Shown here one piece after another: positions 32,639-41,076 of a stretch of 64,000 nt of DNA. Position 1 is the stretch's first letter, and each line of letters begins with the position of its first letter. The stretch lies in the NCBI GenBank assembly GCA_964604675.1, contig CAZSAT010000022.1, positions 1-64,000 on the forward strand, in the 5' to 3' direction. Under the pieces are notes generated by a model that saw only the letters and a list, made by a program, of their open reading frames with translations, had not been told where the DNA came from and made no database searches. This DNA is from CAZSAT01 sp964604675 (GTDB lineage: Bacteria; Myxococcota_A; UBA796; CAJQPC01). A program made the position numbers and the translations under genes.

Positions 32639-34675
32639 ATCGCCAAGAAGCACGCCCGTCCTCAGCCGGCCGCCGAGACCGGCGAAACCGCCGCGTCGTC
32701 GTCTGTCACCGAGGTGCAGTCGAACCAGCGTGCGCTCGACGTCATGCGGGAGGGCCAGGGCCACGCCGGGGCGGCCGGCGCCTTCGACAAGGCCACCTCG
32801 GGGCCGGGCCAGTCGGTGCCCTACCAGGGCGAGATGGAGCAGGCCTTCGGCCAGGACTTCTCGAGCGTGTCCGCGCACACGGGCGCGAGCTCGGAGATGT
32901 CGGCCCTCGGAGCGAACGCCGCCGCCAAGGGCGAGTCGGTGGCCTTCGCGGCCAGCGCGCCGACCAAGGAGACCGTGGCCCACGAGCTCACCCACGTGGT
33001 GCAAGCGCGGCAGGCCGGCGGCGGCAGCATCATGGGGGAAGGCGGCGTCAGCTCCCCGAGCCACCCCGCCGAGCGCGAAGCGAGCCAGGTGGCCTCCGCG
33101 GTGGCGCAGGGCGAAGCCGCGCCCGCGATCTCGGCCGCGCCCTCCAGCGGCGCGGTGCACCGTGACAGCGGCGTCGACGCCGACCAGGACGAGGACGAGG
33201 TGCCGGAGGTCGACGAAGGCGAGGTCGAGCGCAGCCTCGAGGGGCTCGACGACCTGCTGAGCTACGGGGCCTTCGACTGGGCCATCACCGACGCCGAGGC
33301 CTGGGCCGCGCTCGGCATCCTCGGCAGCCTGGAGATCCAGAACCTCGAGGCGACCATCGCGCAGATGGGCCAGACCAGGATCGATCGGCTGCTCGAGAAC
33401 CTGCCCAGCTCGGCCCGCCGCGGCGCCGCCTTCTGCAAGGTGCTCGTGGCGATGGGCCCCAGCCGCGTGCAGCCCTACCTGGCCGACCTGCTCGAGACCG
33501 GCTTCTTCGACTGGGCCGTGACCGACGCCGAGATCCGAGCGATCTGCCGGATCGTGATGTCGGTCTCCACCGACCAGCGCGCGGGCTTCATCATGGAGCT
33601 CAACGTGCGCCAGCGGGAGCTCTTGCTCAACCAGCTGCCCGACGCCCTGAACGACGACATCAAGGGCACGCTGCGGGTGATGTTCTTCGCCACGAAGGAC
33701 AGCGACTTCGCCTTTGCGAGCAAGGTCTTCGAGAAGCGCTTCGGCCTGACCCTGAGCTCGGCGGGCGACGTCGACTGGGACGCGGTGTCGCTCACCCGGA
33801 CCTGGAACGTGCTGGAGACCCTCCCCGAGGGCGACGTACGGGGCAACCCCGAGCTGCTCCAGTGGATCCGGCTCGAAGGCCAGAGGGGGGGTGGCGGCGG
33901 CTGGTACGACGGCGGCGAGAAGCTGCGGTCGGGCGACGACAACCCCGACTACCGAGGGGTGGGCATGAGCTTCAACCCCGACGTCATCGACGAGACGCTC
34001 AACCACGGTGGCGCCGAGGAAGGCGACCCGCTCTACGACGTCAACCGCTTCGACAAGGTCGTGCGCCACGAGGTCGGCCACGCGGTGGACGCTCGGGGCG
34101 GCTACAGCGACACCTACTGCGCCACCGCCGGCGGCGGCACGTGGCTCGAGCACGGCACCACGCACAGCAACATCGCCTACCAGATGGTGCAGGCGAGCCC
34201 CGGCTTCATCAGCGGGCTGCCCGCGGAGATCCAGTCGCGCATCACCAGCGTGATCGCCACCGCGATGAGCGACCAGGACACCAGCACCCTGGTCGACGAC
34301 ATCGAGGACGTGGCCGGCTTCGCCGAGCTCGACGAGCTCGTGCAGACCGCGGTCACCACCGACCCGGTGATCACCGCGGTGACCAAGGGCCTGGACACGC
34401 CCTGGTACAGCCACGCCGGCGGCGGCCAGGAGCTCGGCGGCCGCATCTTCCAGGAGAGCTACGACTCGTCCAAGAAGTGGGTCAGCTACAAGCAGGAAGC
34501 GAGGAACCGGAAGGTCTCGCTCTACCAGTTCCGCGCCCCCGGCGAGTGGTTCGCGGAGGCCTACGCCGCCTACTACCAACCCACCGAGGAAGACGGCACC
34601 ACCGACCACTCGGTGCTCGGCGGCATCGACAGCACCTCGAAGCAGTGGTTCGACAAGAACGTGGCGGGCTCGTGA
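32639..34675 (+). CDS. DUF4157 protein with second zincin (HExxH) domain; possible ATC start
   Basis: The DUF4157 domain has PYQGEMEQAFGQDFSSVSAHTG and a zinc motif VAHELTHVVQ. Counting from the GTG at 32714, HELTH is at 90-94. A Glu/Asp-rich linker and two repeats of a helical module (GAFDWAITDAE, GFFDWAVTDAE) follow. A second metallopeptidase domain has HEVGH at 452-456 and EWFAEAYAAYY near 611. DUF4157 proteins are linked to extracellular contractile injection systems and secreted effectors. The first conventional codon is GTG 32714 (653 residues), but ATC at 32639 follows GAGGTG and adds an IAKKHARPQPAAETG leader typical of the family; I adopt the longer form with caution. It heads a coupled five-gene run. 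Confidence 0.8.
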   Translation: MAKKHARPQPAAETGETAASSSVTEVQSNQRALDVMREGQGHAGAAGAFDKATSGPGQSVPYQGEMEQAFGQDFSSVSAHTGASSEMSALGANAAAKGESVAFAASAPTKETVAHELTHVVQARQAGGGSIMGEGGVSSPSHPAEREASQVASAVAQGEAAPAISAAPSSGAVHRDSGVDADQDEDEVPEVDEGEVERSLEGLDDLLSYGAFDWAITDAEAWAALGILGSLEIQNLEATIAQMGQTRIDRLLENLPSSARRGAAFCKVLVAMGPSRVQPYLADLLETGFFDWAVTDAEIRAICRIVMSVSTDQRAGFIMELNVRQRELLLNQLPDALNDDIKGTLRVMFFATKDSDFAFASKVFEKRFGLTLSSAGDVDWDAVSLTRTWNVLETLPEGDVRGNPELLQWIRLEGQRGGGGGWYDGGEKLRSGDDNPDYRGVGMSFNPDVIDETLNHGGAEEGDPLYDVNRFDKVVRHEVGHAVDARGGYSDTYCATAGGGTWLEHGTTHSNIAYQMVQASPGFISGLPAEIQSRITSVIATAMSDQDTSTLVDDIEDVAGFAELDELVQTAVTTDPVITAVTKGLDTPWYSHAGGGQELGGRIFQESYDSSKKWVSYKQEARNRKVSLYQFRAPGEWFAEAYAAYYQPTEEDGTTDHSVLGGIDSTSKQWFDKNVAGS

Positions 34676-35298
34676 TCCTGATCGTTGCCCTGGCGTGTGG
34701 CGGCACCGCCGCGAAGGAACCGGCCTCCACCGAGCAGGCCCCCACCCAACCGGCACAGGCCGCGGAGGACGACGTGAGCTGGGACGGCACGAAGGAAGCG
34801 GCAGCCGCGATGGCGCGGGCCGCGATCGAGGCCGAGCTCGGCCACGAGGTCGGCACCGTGAAGACCGTGGCCCGCAAGCAGGCCCCCGAGGGCGTGTTCG
34901 TGGTCAAGGCCCTCGGCGCCAGCGAGCGCCACGACGACGACACCGCGCGGTTCTGCGTGGTCACCGAAGCCGGGGTCGAGCTCGACCTCGGTGCCGCGCG
35001 CGCCCTGGTGGCCAACGCCTGGGGCTACGGGCCCGAACGCAGCGTGGACGCCGGCACCTTCGCCGCGGTCATGGGCCCGCTCACGGGCGAGAACGGCACC
35101 GTCGTCACCTCGGAGGCCGACCTCGAAGGCCTGCGCGAGGTGCTGCGCGAAGGCCTCTCGGCACCCGCGGAGATCGAGCGCGACGGGCAGCCCGGCGTGG
35201 CCTTCGACACCCGTGGCACCGAAGGCTCGTGGCGCACGACGGCGTGGGTCGCCGAAGACCGCACCGTGCCCGTCGAGATCACGCAGCACGGCTTCTGA
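34672..35298 (+). CDS. Small putative lipoprotein downstream of the DUF4157 gene
   Basis: Protein of 208 residues from GTG, which overlaps the upstream stop as GTGA. The N terminus MILIVALACGG resembles the short lipoprotein signals of this genome. An Ala/Thr/Pro/Glu linker precedes a mixed alpha/beta domain (AMARAAIEAELGHEVGTVKTV, FCVVTEAGVELDL, DTRGTEGSWRTTAWVAEDR). No family recognised. Its tight coupling suggests a partner or protective protein for the metallopeptidase, but this is inference. Confidence 0.65.
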   Translation: MILIVALACGGTAAKEPASTEQAPTQPAQAAEDDVSWDGTKEAAAAMARAAIEAELGHEVGTVKTVARKQAPEGVFVVKALGASERHDDDTARFCVVTEAGVELDLGAARALVANAWGYGPERSVDAGTFAAVMGPLTGENGTVVTSEADLEGLREVLREGLSAPAEIERDGQPGVAFDTRGTEGSWRTTAWVAEDRTVPVEITQHGF

Positions 35299-35945
35299 TG
35301 TCGCAGGTGGAGCAGGTCGCGCTGCGGTGTCCGGCCTGCGGCCACGAAGCGGAACGCCCGGTGGTCGTGTCGCTGAACGCGGCACGGAACCCCGAGCAGG
35401 TGGCCCGTGTGGTCGACGGCAGCTTCCAGCGCTTCCGCTGCGCCGGCTGTAGCGAGGCGAGCCGTGTCGACCGCCGCATGCTCTACGTCGACTGGGAAGC
35501 CGGGCTCTGGATCGACGTGCACGCCGCGTCGGGCGAGCGCGCCTGGACGGAGCGCGAGGCGGAGACCCGGCGCTGCTGGCGCGCCACCCTGATCGACCTC
35601 GCCAGCCCCGACGCACGCGCCCTGGCCGCCGGCCTCCGGCCCCGCGCCGTGTTCGGCTTCGCGGCGCTCCGCGAGAAGGTCGTGGCGCAGCAGGCCGGCC
35701 TCTCCGACGTGTGGCTGGAGGTGCTGAAGCTCGACCTCGTGCGGCGGTCCGGCACGCTGAGCCCGGTCCGTCCGCGGCTGGAACGGGTGGACGAGACGCT
35801 GCACCTGCGCGGGCCCGGCGGGGTGCTGCAGGTCGACCGCAGCCACTACGATCGGATCGTGCACGATCCCCTCGCCTGGTCGACCGCCTTGAGCACCCTG
35901 GAGGAGGGCCCGTGGGTCGATCTCGGGCGCGTGCTGGTGGCCTGA
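35298..35945 (+). CDS. CpXC-domain protein
   Basis: Protein of 215 residues. The N-terminal CpXC domain (PF14353) is clear: LRCPACGHEAERPVVVSLNAARNPEQ, FRCAGC, then MLYVDWEAGLWIDV. Two CxxC pairs should bind one zinc. The role of CpXC proteins is not known. The C-terminal ~100 residues resemble the extension seen in longer members. The start ATG shares one base with the preceding stop (TGATG). Confidence 0.75.
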   Translation: MSQVEQVALRCPACGHEAERPVVVSLNAARNPEQVARVVDGSFQRFRCAGCSEASRVDRRMLYVDWEAGLWIDVHAASGERAWTEREAETRRCWRATLIDLASPDARALAAGLRPRAVFGFAALREKVVAQQAGLSDVWLEVLKLDLVRRSGTLSPVRPRLERVDETLHLRGPGGVLQVDRSHYDRIVHDPLAWSTALSTLEEGPWVDLGRVLVA

Positions 35946-35956
35946 GGAGCGCGGGC

Positions 35957-36844
35957 ATGTGGTGGGTGAGCCTGGCCTGGCCGTGCGCGGTCGACAGCAC
36001 GGTGGTCGAGGTGCTCCCCCCCGACGGCGCCAGCGACGTTCCGACCACGGCGCAGCCCGTGGTGCGCTTCGGAAACGGCTCCGACACCAGCCTGGCCAAC
36101 CTCGAGATCCAGCTCTCCGGGCCCGATGGCGCCGTGGCCTTCGGCACCGAGGAGCTCCTGTGGTTCGAGGGCCCGTACGCCACCGAGCACCTGGTGGTGG
36201 TCCGGCCCGAGGCCACGCTGGCCGTGGGCGAGCACACGATCACCGCGCGGCGGCGTGGCAGCAAGGAGCCGCTCGACCACACCTTCACGGTGGCCGACGT
36301 GCCCGGACCGGAGCCCGGCGGGTCCACCATCACCGTGGACGCCATCGCCGAGGTCGTCGATCACGACGCGTGCGCGTACCCCACCGCCACCGCCTACACC
36401 ATGACCCTCACCCCCGGAACGAGTGACCCCACCGGCGCGACCGCGCTGCACCTGCTGCGGGTCGACGACGACGGCGGCCGCACCTACGCCTGGGGCGGTG
36501 CGCTGCCCGAGACCACGACCGAGCTGCTCCTGGTGAGGGAGCCGGGGGCCGGCGACTGCTTCGTGCTGGTCGACGACGCGCCCGGCATCGAGCAGGCCGA
36601 GGGCACGCTGGTGTGTCTGTCCGAGGACGACGACACCGCGGCCCCCGACTCGGGCGGGTCGGACCCGCACACCGCCGACACGGCCGAGGAGCCCGCGGAC
36701 GGCACCGGCACCCCAACCCGCGACACGGGCTCCGCTGCGGACGCGGCGCCGCAGGACCAGGGCTCGTGCGGCTGCGGCTCCGGCACGGCCGGCTGGTGGG
36801 CGCTGGCCATGCTGGCGCTGGCACGCCGCTCGAGGCGCACATGA
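35957..36844 (+). CDS. MYXO-CTERM surface protein with Ig-like domain
   Basis: Protein of 295 residues. A short N-terminal hydrophobic segment (MWWVSLAWPCA) precedes an Ig-like/Big_5-type domain (VVEVLPPDGASDVPTTAQPVVRF). A second beta domain and an Asp/Thr-rich linker follow (DTAAPDSGGSDPHTADTAEEP). It ends with CGCGSGTAGWWALAMLALARR and further Arg residues, a MYXO-CTERM sorting signal. It should be exposed on the cell surface. The ATG follows GAGGAG. The next gene starts within its stop (ATGA). Confidence 0.75.
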   Translation: MWWVSLAWPCAVDSTVVEVLPPDGASDVPTTAQPVVRFGNGSDTSLANLEIQLSGPDGAVAFGTEELLWFEGPYATEHLVVVRPEATLAVGEHTITARRRGSKEPLDHTFTVADVPGPEPGGSTITVDAIAEVVDHDACAYPTATAYTMTLTPGTSDPTGATALHLLRVDDDGGRTYAWGGALPETTTELLLVREPGAGDCFVLVDDAPGIEQAEGTLVCLSEDDDTAAPDSGGSDPHTADTAEEPADGTGTPTRDTGSAADAAPQDQGSCGCGSGTAGWWALAMLALARRSRRT

Positions 36845-38841
36845 CCGGCCTCTTCCTGGGCTTGCTCGCCGGAGGCTGCCACGGCGACGAACCACCCGCC
36901 GAGTCCTTGGCCGACACGTCTTCCGACAGCCCGGCGGACACCTCGCCCCCCTCCGACACCTCGCTGCCCGCCGTCACGGCCCCCGCCGCCATCACCTGCC
37001 CCGAAGTCACCGGGCGCACCGAGGCGCTGCCCACCTCGTGGACCGCCACGTCCTCGGCCCCCGGGGGCGACGTGATCACCTTCGGCGTGAGCGGCGGCAC
37101 CACCTACGCCGGCACCGAGGCCAACGGCCTGTACCGCCTGGACGCCGCCTGGTCGCCGCTCAACGCGCCCATCACCCACGTGGAAGGCCAGCTCGCGGTG
37201 CACCCCGACGACCCCGACCTGCTCGCCTATGGCGCCAAGGACCTCTGGCTCAGCGAAGACGGCGGGCAAGGCTGGACGAACAGCGCACCGGCCGGCGAGG
37301 GCACCGCCACGGTCACCGGGCTCGCCTGGATGGACGAGGCGCTCTTCGCCATCGTGGGCGGCTCCGCCTACCGCTCCGACGACCGCGGCGCGTCGTTCAC
37401 CGCCCTCGGGGAGGTCAACGACGAGGGCGCGGGAGGCTCGACCTCCGACACGGAGGCCTGGTCCCTGCACACCCACGGCACCACGCTGTTCGCGATGCGG
37501 CAGGACGGCCCCCTCTTCCGGTCCGCCGACGAAGGCGGCACCTGGCAGATCGTGCGCAGCTCCGGGCAGGAGGTCGGCGCGTTCGCCGTCGGCGACGGGG
37601 TGCTCTACACGGCCGACGGCGACGAGGTGCAGGCCTCGACCGACGAAGGCGTCACCTGGGCCTCGGCCGGCCTGGTGTCCGGCAGCATCACGGGTCTGGC
37701 CAGCCGCAGCGACGGCGCGCTGGTCGTGGCGGCCGGGGGCAGCCTGTGGACCTGGGACGGCAGCGTGTTCGAGGCCACCGACCTCGACGACGAGGTGCTC
37801 ACCGTGGCCTTCGCAGCAGACGGCACGCTCTACGCCGGCCTGGCGGAGGGCATCTGGCGCTCCGACGACGCGGGACGGACCGGCGAGGACTTCTCCAGCG
37901 GTCTGGTCGACGTCGACCTGGCCACCCTGCTCGCCCACCCCGTGTGCGAGGACCTGCTCTGGGTCGGCAGCAGCTGCGAGCGCGGGCTCTTCGCGAGCAC
38001 GGACTGGGGCGCGACCTGGTCCCACGAGTCCACCCACATGCACTACGTGATGGTGCTCGCGGCCAACCCCTCGCGACCCGAGGAGCTCTGGGTCACCACC
38101 GACGACGTGCTGTACCGGTCACCGGATCTCGGCGCGACCTGGGACACCGTGCAGGCCGACGACATGCACGTGCACCTGCACGCCCTCGCCATCGACCCCT
38201 TCGACCCCGACCGGGTGGTGGTCGGCTCCGCAGGCTCGGGCGACTTCGCCGACAGCCAGGCGAGCGTGTACCTCTCCGAGGACGGCGCGGAGACCTGGGA
38301 GCGCGTGCACGAAGGGCTACCGGTGAGCGAGGCCTCGATCCAGGTGCTGCACTTCGCGCAGGACCACCAGGGCGTGGTGCTGGCCGGCAGCTTCCGCGGG
38401 GGCGGCATCGACCACACCGGCGACGTTGGCTTCGGGCTCTACCGCTCCACCGACGGCGCGCGCACCTGGTCGAAGGCCAACCTCGAAGCGAGCGACATCA
38501 GCCAGATCGAGCAGTGCGGCACGCGCACCTACGCGGCCACCGACGCGGGGGTGGCCGTGTCCGACGACGCCGGGTCGAGCTGGTCCATCGCGCTCGCGCC
38601 CAGCGACGACGAGTTCCTCACCGTGGCCTGCCGCGGCGACGTGGTGCTCGCGATCGACGGCCAGCGTGCGATCTGGCGCTCGGACGACGCCGGCGGCAGC
38701 TGGTACGACTGGGGCGGCGACGCGCTCGGTGTGGGGAAGAACCTCGAGACCCAGCGCACCATGGACATCGTGATCACCGCCGACGGCGCCGCCGCCTACC
38801 TGGCGTTCCGCGAGCTCGGCGTGTGGATCCGGGCGCTCTGA
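36841..38841 (+). CDS. BNR/sortilin-type beta-propeller lipoprotein
   Basis: Protein of 666 residues with lipoprotein signal MTGLFLGLLAGGC and a Ser/Asp/Pro linker. The body consists of repeated SxDxGxxW-type hairpins: LSEDGGQGW, RSDDRGASF, RSADEGGTW, ASTDEGVTW, ASTDWGATW, RSPDLGATW, LSEDGAETW, RSTDGARTW and RSDDAGGSW. Such repeats build beta-propellers of the BNR/sortilin (VPS10) type. These bind proteins or glycans; sialidase activity is unlikely without further motifs. It is the last gene of the five-gene run and converges on the SUMF1 gene with a 7-bp gap. Confidence 0.8.
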   Translation: MTGLFLGLLAGGCHGDEPPAESLADTSSDSPADTSPPSDTSLPAVTAPAAITCPEVTGRTEALPTSWTATSSAPGGDVITFGVSGGTTYAGTEANGLYRLDAAWSPLNAPITHVEGQLAVHPDDPDLLAYGAKDLWLSEDGGQGWTNSAPAGEGTATVTGLAWMDEALFAIVGGSAYRSDDRGASFTALGEVNDEGAGGSTSDTEAWSLHTHGTTLFAMRQDGPLFRSADEGGTWQIVRSSGQEVGAFAVGDGVLYTADGDEVQASTDEGVTWASAGLVSGSITGLASRSDGALVVAAGGSLWTWDGSVFEATDLDDEVLTVAFAADGTLYAGLAEGIWRSDDAGRTGEDFSSGLVDVDLATLLAHPVCEDLLWVGSSCERGLFASTDWGATWSHESTHMHYVMVLAANPSRPEELWVTTDDVLYRSPDLGATWDTVQADDMHVHLHALAIDPFDPDRVVVGSAGSGDFADSQASVYLSEDGAETWERVHEGLPVSEASIQVLHFAQDHQGVVLAGSFRGGGIDHTGDVGFGLYRSTDGARTWSKANLEASDISQIEQCGTRTYAATDAGVAVSDDAGSSWSIALAPSDDEFLTVACRGDVVLAIDGQRAIWRSDDAGGSWYDWGGDALGVGKNLETQRTMDIVITADGAAAYLAFRELGVWIRAL

Positions 38842-38848
38842 GGCCCGC

Positions 38849-39769
38849 TCAGTCGTAGGCGCAGCGGAAGCCGATGTTGCGGTCGACCACGGTGGCCGCG
38901 GCAAAGCTGCGGGCGGCGCTGCGCGTGTTGTTCTCGGTGGTGTTCCAGGCGCCCCCACGGATCACCCGCGCGGTGCAGTCCGAGGGGGTGGCCGTGGGTG
39001 CGAGCGCGCAGTCCTCGGTGGGGCCCGTCGGGTCCTGGGCTGGCGACCGCGCATACCAGGTGGCGTCGTAGGCGTCGGCCACCCACTCCCAGGCGTTTCC
39101 GGCCACGTCGCGCAGGCCGTACGCGCTCTCCGCCTCCCAGGTGCCCACGAAGGTGAGGCCCTCGGCGCAGTACCAGCTCGAGAAGCGGAAGTTCGCGACC
39201 TCGCAGTCAGGCGCCAACGCGCCCCACGGCCAGGTGGCGCCCTCGTCCCCCGCCGCCGCGCGCTCCCACTCGGCCTCGGTCGGCAAGCGGCCACCGACCC
39301 AGCCGCAGTACGCGCCCGCAGCGGCCCAGTCCACGCAGACCACCGGGTAGTCGGCCGGATCGCCGCCCCAGACCTCGTCCGAGGCCCAGGACGCGGTCAC
39401 GCCCTCGCAGACCGCTGGGATGTCGTCGCAAGCGCCAGCCTCGACACACGCGGCCCAGGCTCCCCGGCTGACCTCGTCCCGGTCGATCCGGTAGCCCGAC
39501 AGGGTGACCTCGTGCACGGGGCACTCGTCTTCGGAGACGTCCGAGCCCATCCAGAAGCTGCCGGCCGCGACCGCGCACACGCCGTCGGTGCAGTCCGCCG
39601 AGCCGACCACGGAGCCGCTGCCCTGCCCGTTCACCGTGCACGGGTCCACCTCCGCGGAGTCGTGGCCCTCGGTGTCGACCACCTCGGTGTCGACCACCGT
39701 GTCGACCGCCGGGCTGTCGGCGACCATGGCGGTGTCGGTGGGCGTGCCGCACGCGATCAGCCAGACCAC
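38849..39769 (-). CDS. SUMF1/FGE-sulfatase domain lipoprotein
   Basis: Protein of 306 residues from GTG with the ultrashort signal MVWLIAC; no upstream start is available in frame. A Val/Asp/Thr linker is followed by the SUMF1 domain: GSFWMGSDVSEDECPVHEV, GYRIDRDEVSRGAW, GRLPTEAEWERAAAG, YGLRDVAGNAWEWVADAY and RVIRGGAWN...IGFRC. Canonical formylglycine-generating enzymes activate sulfatases; many bacterial members in operons like this have other or structural roles. The gene starts inside the end of the cytochrome gene (13-bp overlap) and is the last of a three-gene operon. Confidence 0.85.
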   Translation of the reverse strand: MVWLIACGTPTDTAMVADSPAVDTVVDTEVVDTEGHDSAEVDPCTVNGQGSGSVVGSADCTDGVCAVAAGSFWMGSDVSEDECPVHEVTLSGYRIDRDEVSRGAWAACVEAGACDDIPAVCEGVTASWASDEVWGGDPADYPVVCVDWAAAGAYCGWVGGRLPTEAEWERAAAGDEGATWPWGALAPDCEVANFRFSSWYCAEGLTFVGTWEAESAYGLRDVAGNAWEWVADAYDATWYARSPAQDPTGPTEDCALAPTATPSDCTARVIRGGAWNTTENNTRSAARSFAAATVVDRNIGFRCAYD

Positions 39770-41076
39770 GTGCCCTCCTCTTCGAGGGTGGCGATCGTGA
39801 AGATCTGCAGCCGCTCCACCAGGTCGTCGAGCTGCAGCGCGCGCAACACGTAGGGCGGCAGGTTCCGGTAGCGCAGCCGCAGGCTCACCTGCCAGGCGCC
39901 GGCCGTGAGCCCGTCGCAGGCGAAGGACACCTCGCGCCGTTCCCCCGGCTCCAGGCTCCGCCGCAGGATGGTGTCGGCCTCGAAGGGAAAGAGCGCTTCG
40001 CTCGTCTCGCCGCCGCCGGGGTTCCAGCGGTACCAGTTCTCGCTCTGCAGGTTGACGAGCTGCTCGTCGAGCTCGACCTCGCCGGCGAGCACCTGCTCGG
40101 AGTGGGCGTCGCGCAGGTCACCGTGCGCGTCCAGGTCGCCGCTGGCGCACACCACCTCGCCGTCCTGGGTGACCTGCAGCTCGACCCACACCTGGCGCTC
40201 GCTGGTGAAGCCCGTGGGGAAGCGGTGGCCGTTGGTGGTGCTGACCAGCGTGACGCCGACCATGGTCTCGCTCGACCCGGGCTGCACGTAGATGTCCTCG
40301 AGGGTGGCGGCGTTCTCCAGCAGGGTCTGGATCTTCTGGAGCTGCTCCGCCTGGGCCTTGGCGCTCGCGGCGGGGTCGTCCGGGTAGGGGAAGGTGTCGA
40401 TCAGGCTGTAGTCGGGTCCGACGAAGCTGTGATCCGAGAGCGAGCGGTCCGGGTAGTCGCCGGTGGCGATCGGGCCGCTGGCCCGGGTGGTCGCGGCACC
40501 CGGCTCGGGGCTCATGTGGCAGTCCTGGCAGCGCACGTTGCCCGGGTAGGACGGGGACTCCAGGTACTCGGTGTAGGCCTCTTCGATCTGCAGCGCCGGG
40601 AACGCGAAGACGTCGTGGCACGAGCCGCAGAACGCGGCGCCGGTCACGAAGTCGCTCTGCTCGGAGGTGTGCCCGTCGGTCGAGGTGCCGCCGAAGGGTC
40701 CCCGCATCGGGCCGGTGGGATCGGTCAGGATCTTGGTGTTGCCCACCACCCCGTCGTGGTCGACCGCGGTGTGGCAGTAGTGGCAGCTCACGCCGTCGCG
40801 CGAGATCGCGCTCCGCGTGGCGGCCTCGGTCACGCCGGGCTCCCCCTGGGCGGTGCCGATGGGGGTGTGGCAGCCGGTGCAGAAGGTGCCGATCTCGCCG
40901 GAGCTGTCGCGGTAGGCCTTGGCGGCCATCGCGTCGAAGACGGGGCTCAGGGCCGCGTAGGCGTGCATCGACGTGCGCCACTGGGCGTAGTGGGTCGGGT
41001 GGCATTCGCCGCAGGCCGCGGCGCTCTGGTAGCTGTCGGCGTCGCCGGCGAGGGCGACCCCGGCGAGGACCCACAT
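39757..41076 (-). CDS. Exported multiheme (five CxxCH) cytochrome c
   Basis: Protein of 439 residues. The short signal MWVLAGVALA precedes five c-type heme sites: CGECH (from residue 22), CTGCH, CHYCH, CGSCH and CQDCH. The sequence around them (SAAACGECHPTHYAQWRTSMHAYA, SCHYCHTAVDHDG) matches the cytochrome c554-type/tetraheme group found with surface electron-transfer proteins. The C-terminal ~200 residues are a beta domain without hemes. It should transfer electrons in the periplasm or at the surface. The ATG overlaps the preceding stop by one base. Confidence 0.88.
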   Translation of the reverse strand: MWVLAGVALAGDADSYQSAAACGECHPTHYAQWRTSMHAYAALSPVFDAMAAKAYRDSSGEIGTFCTGCHTPIGTAQGEPGVTEAATRSAISRDGVSCHYCHTAVDHDGVVGNTKILTDPTGPMRGPFGGTSTDGHTSEQSDFVTGAAFCGSCHDVFAFPALQIEEAYTEYLESPSYPGNVRCQDCHMSPEPGAATTRASGPIATGDYPDRSLSDHSFVGPDYSLIDTFPYPDDPAASAKAQAEQLQKIQTLLENAATLEDIYVQPGSSETMVGVTLVSTTNGHRFPTGFTSERQVWVELQVTQDGEVVCASGDLDAHGDLRDAHSEQVLAGEVELDEQLVNLQSENWYRWNPGGGETSEALFPFEADTILRRSLEPGERREVSFACDGLTAGAWQVSLRLRYRNLPPYVLRALQLDDLVERLQIFTIATLEEEGTWSG

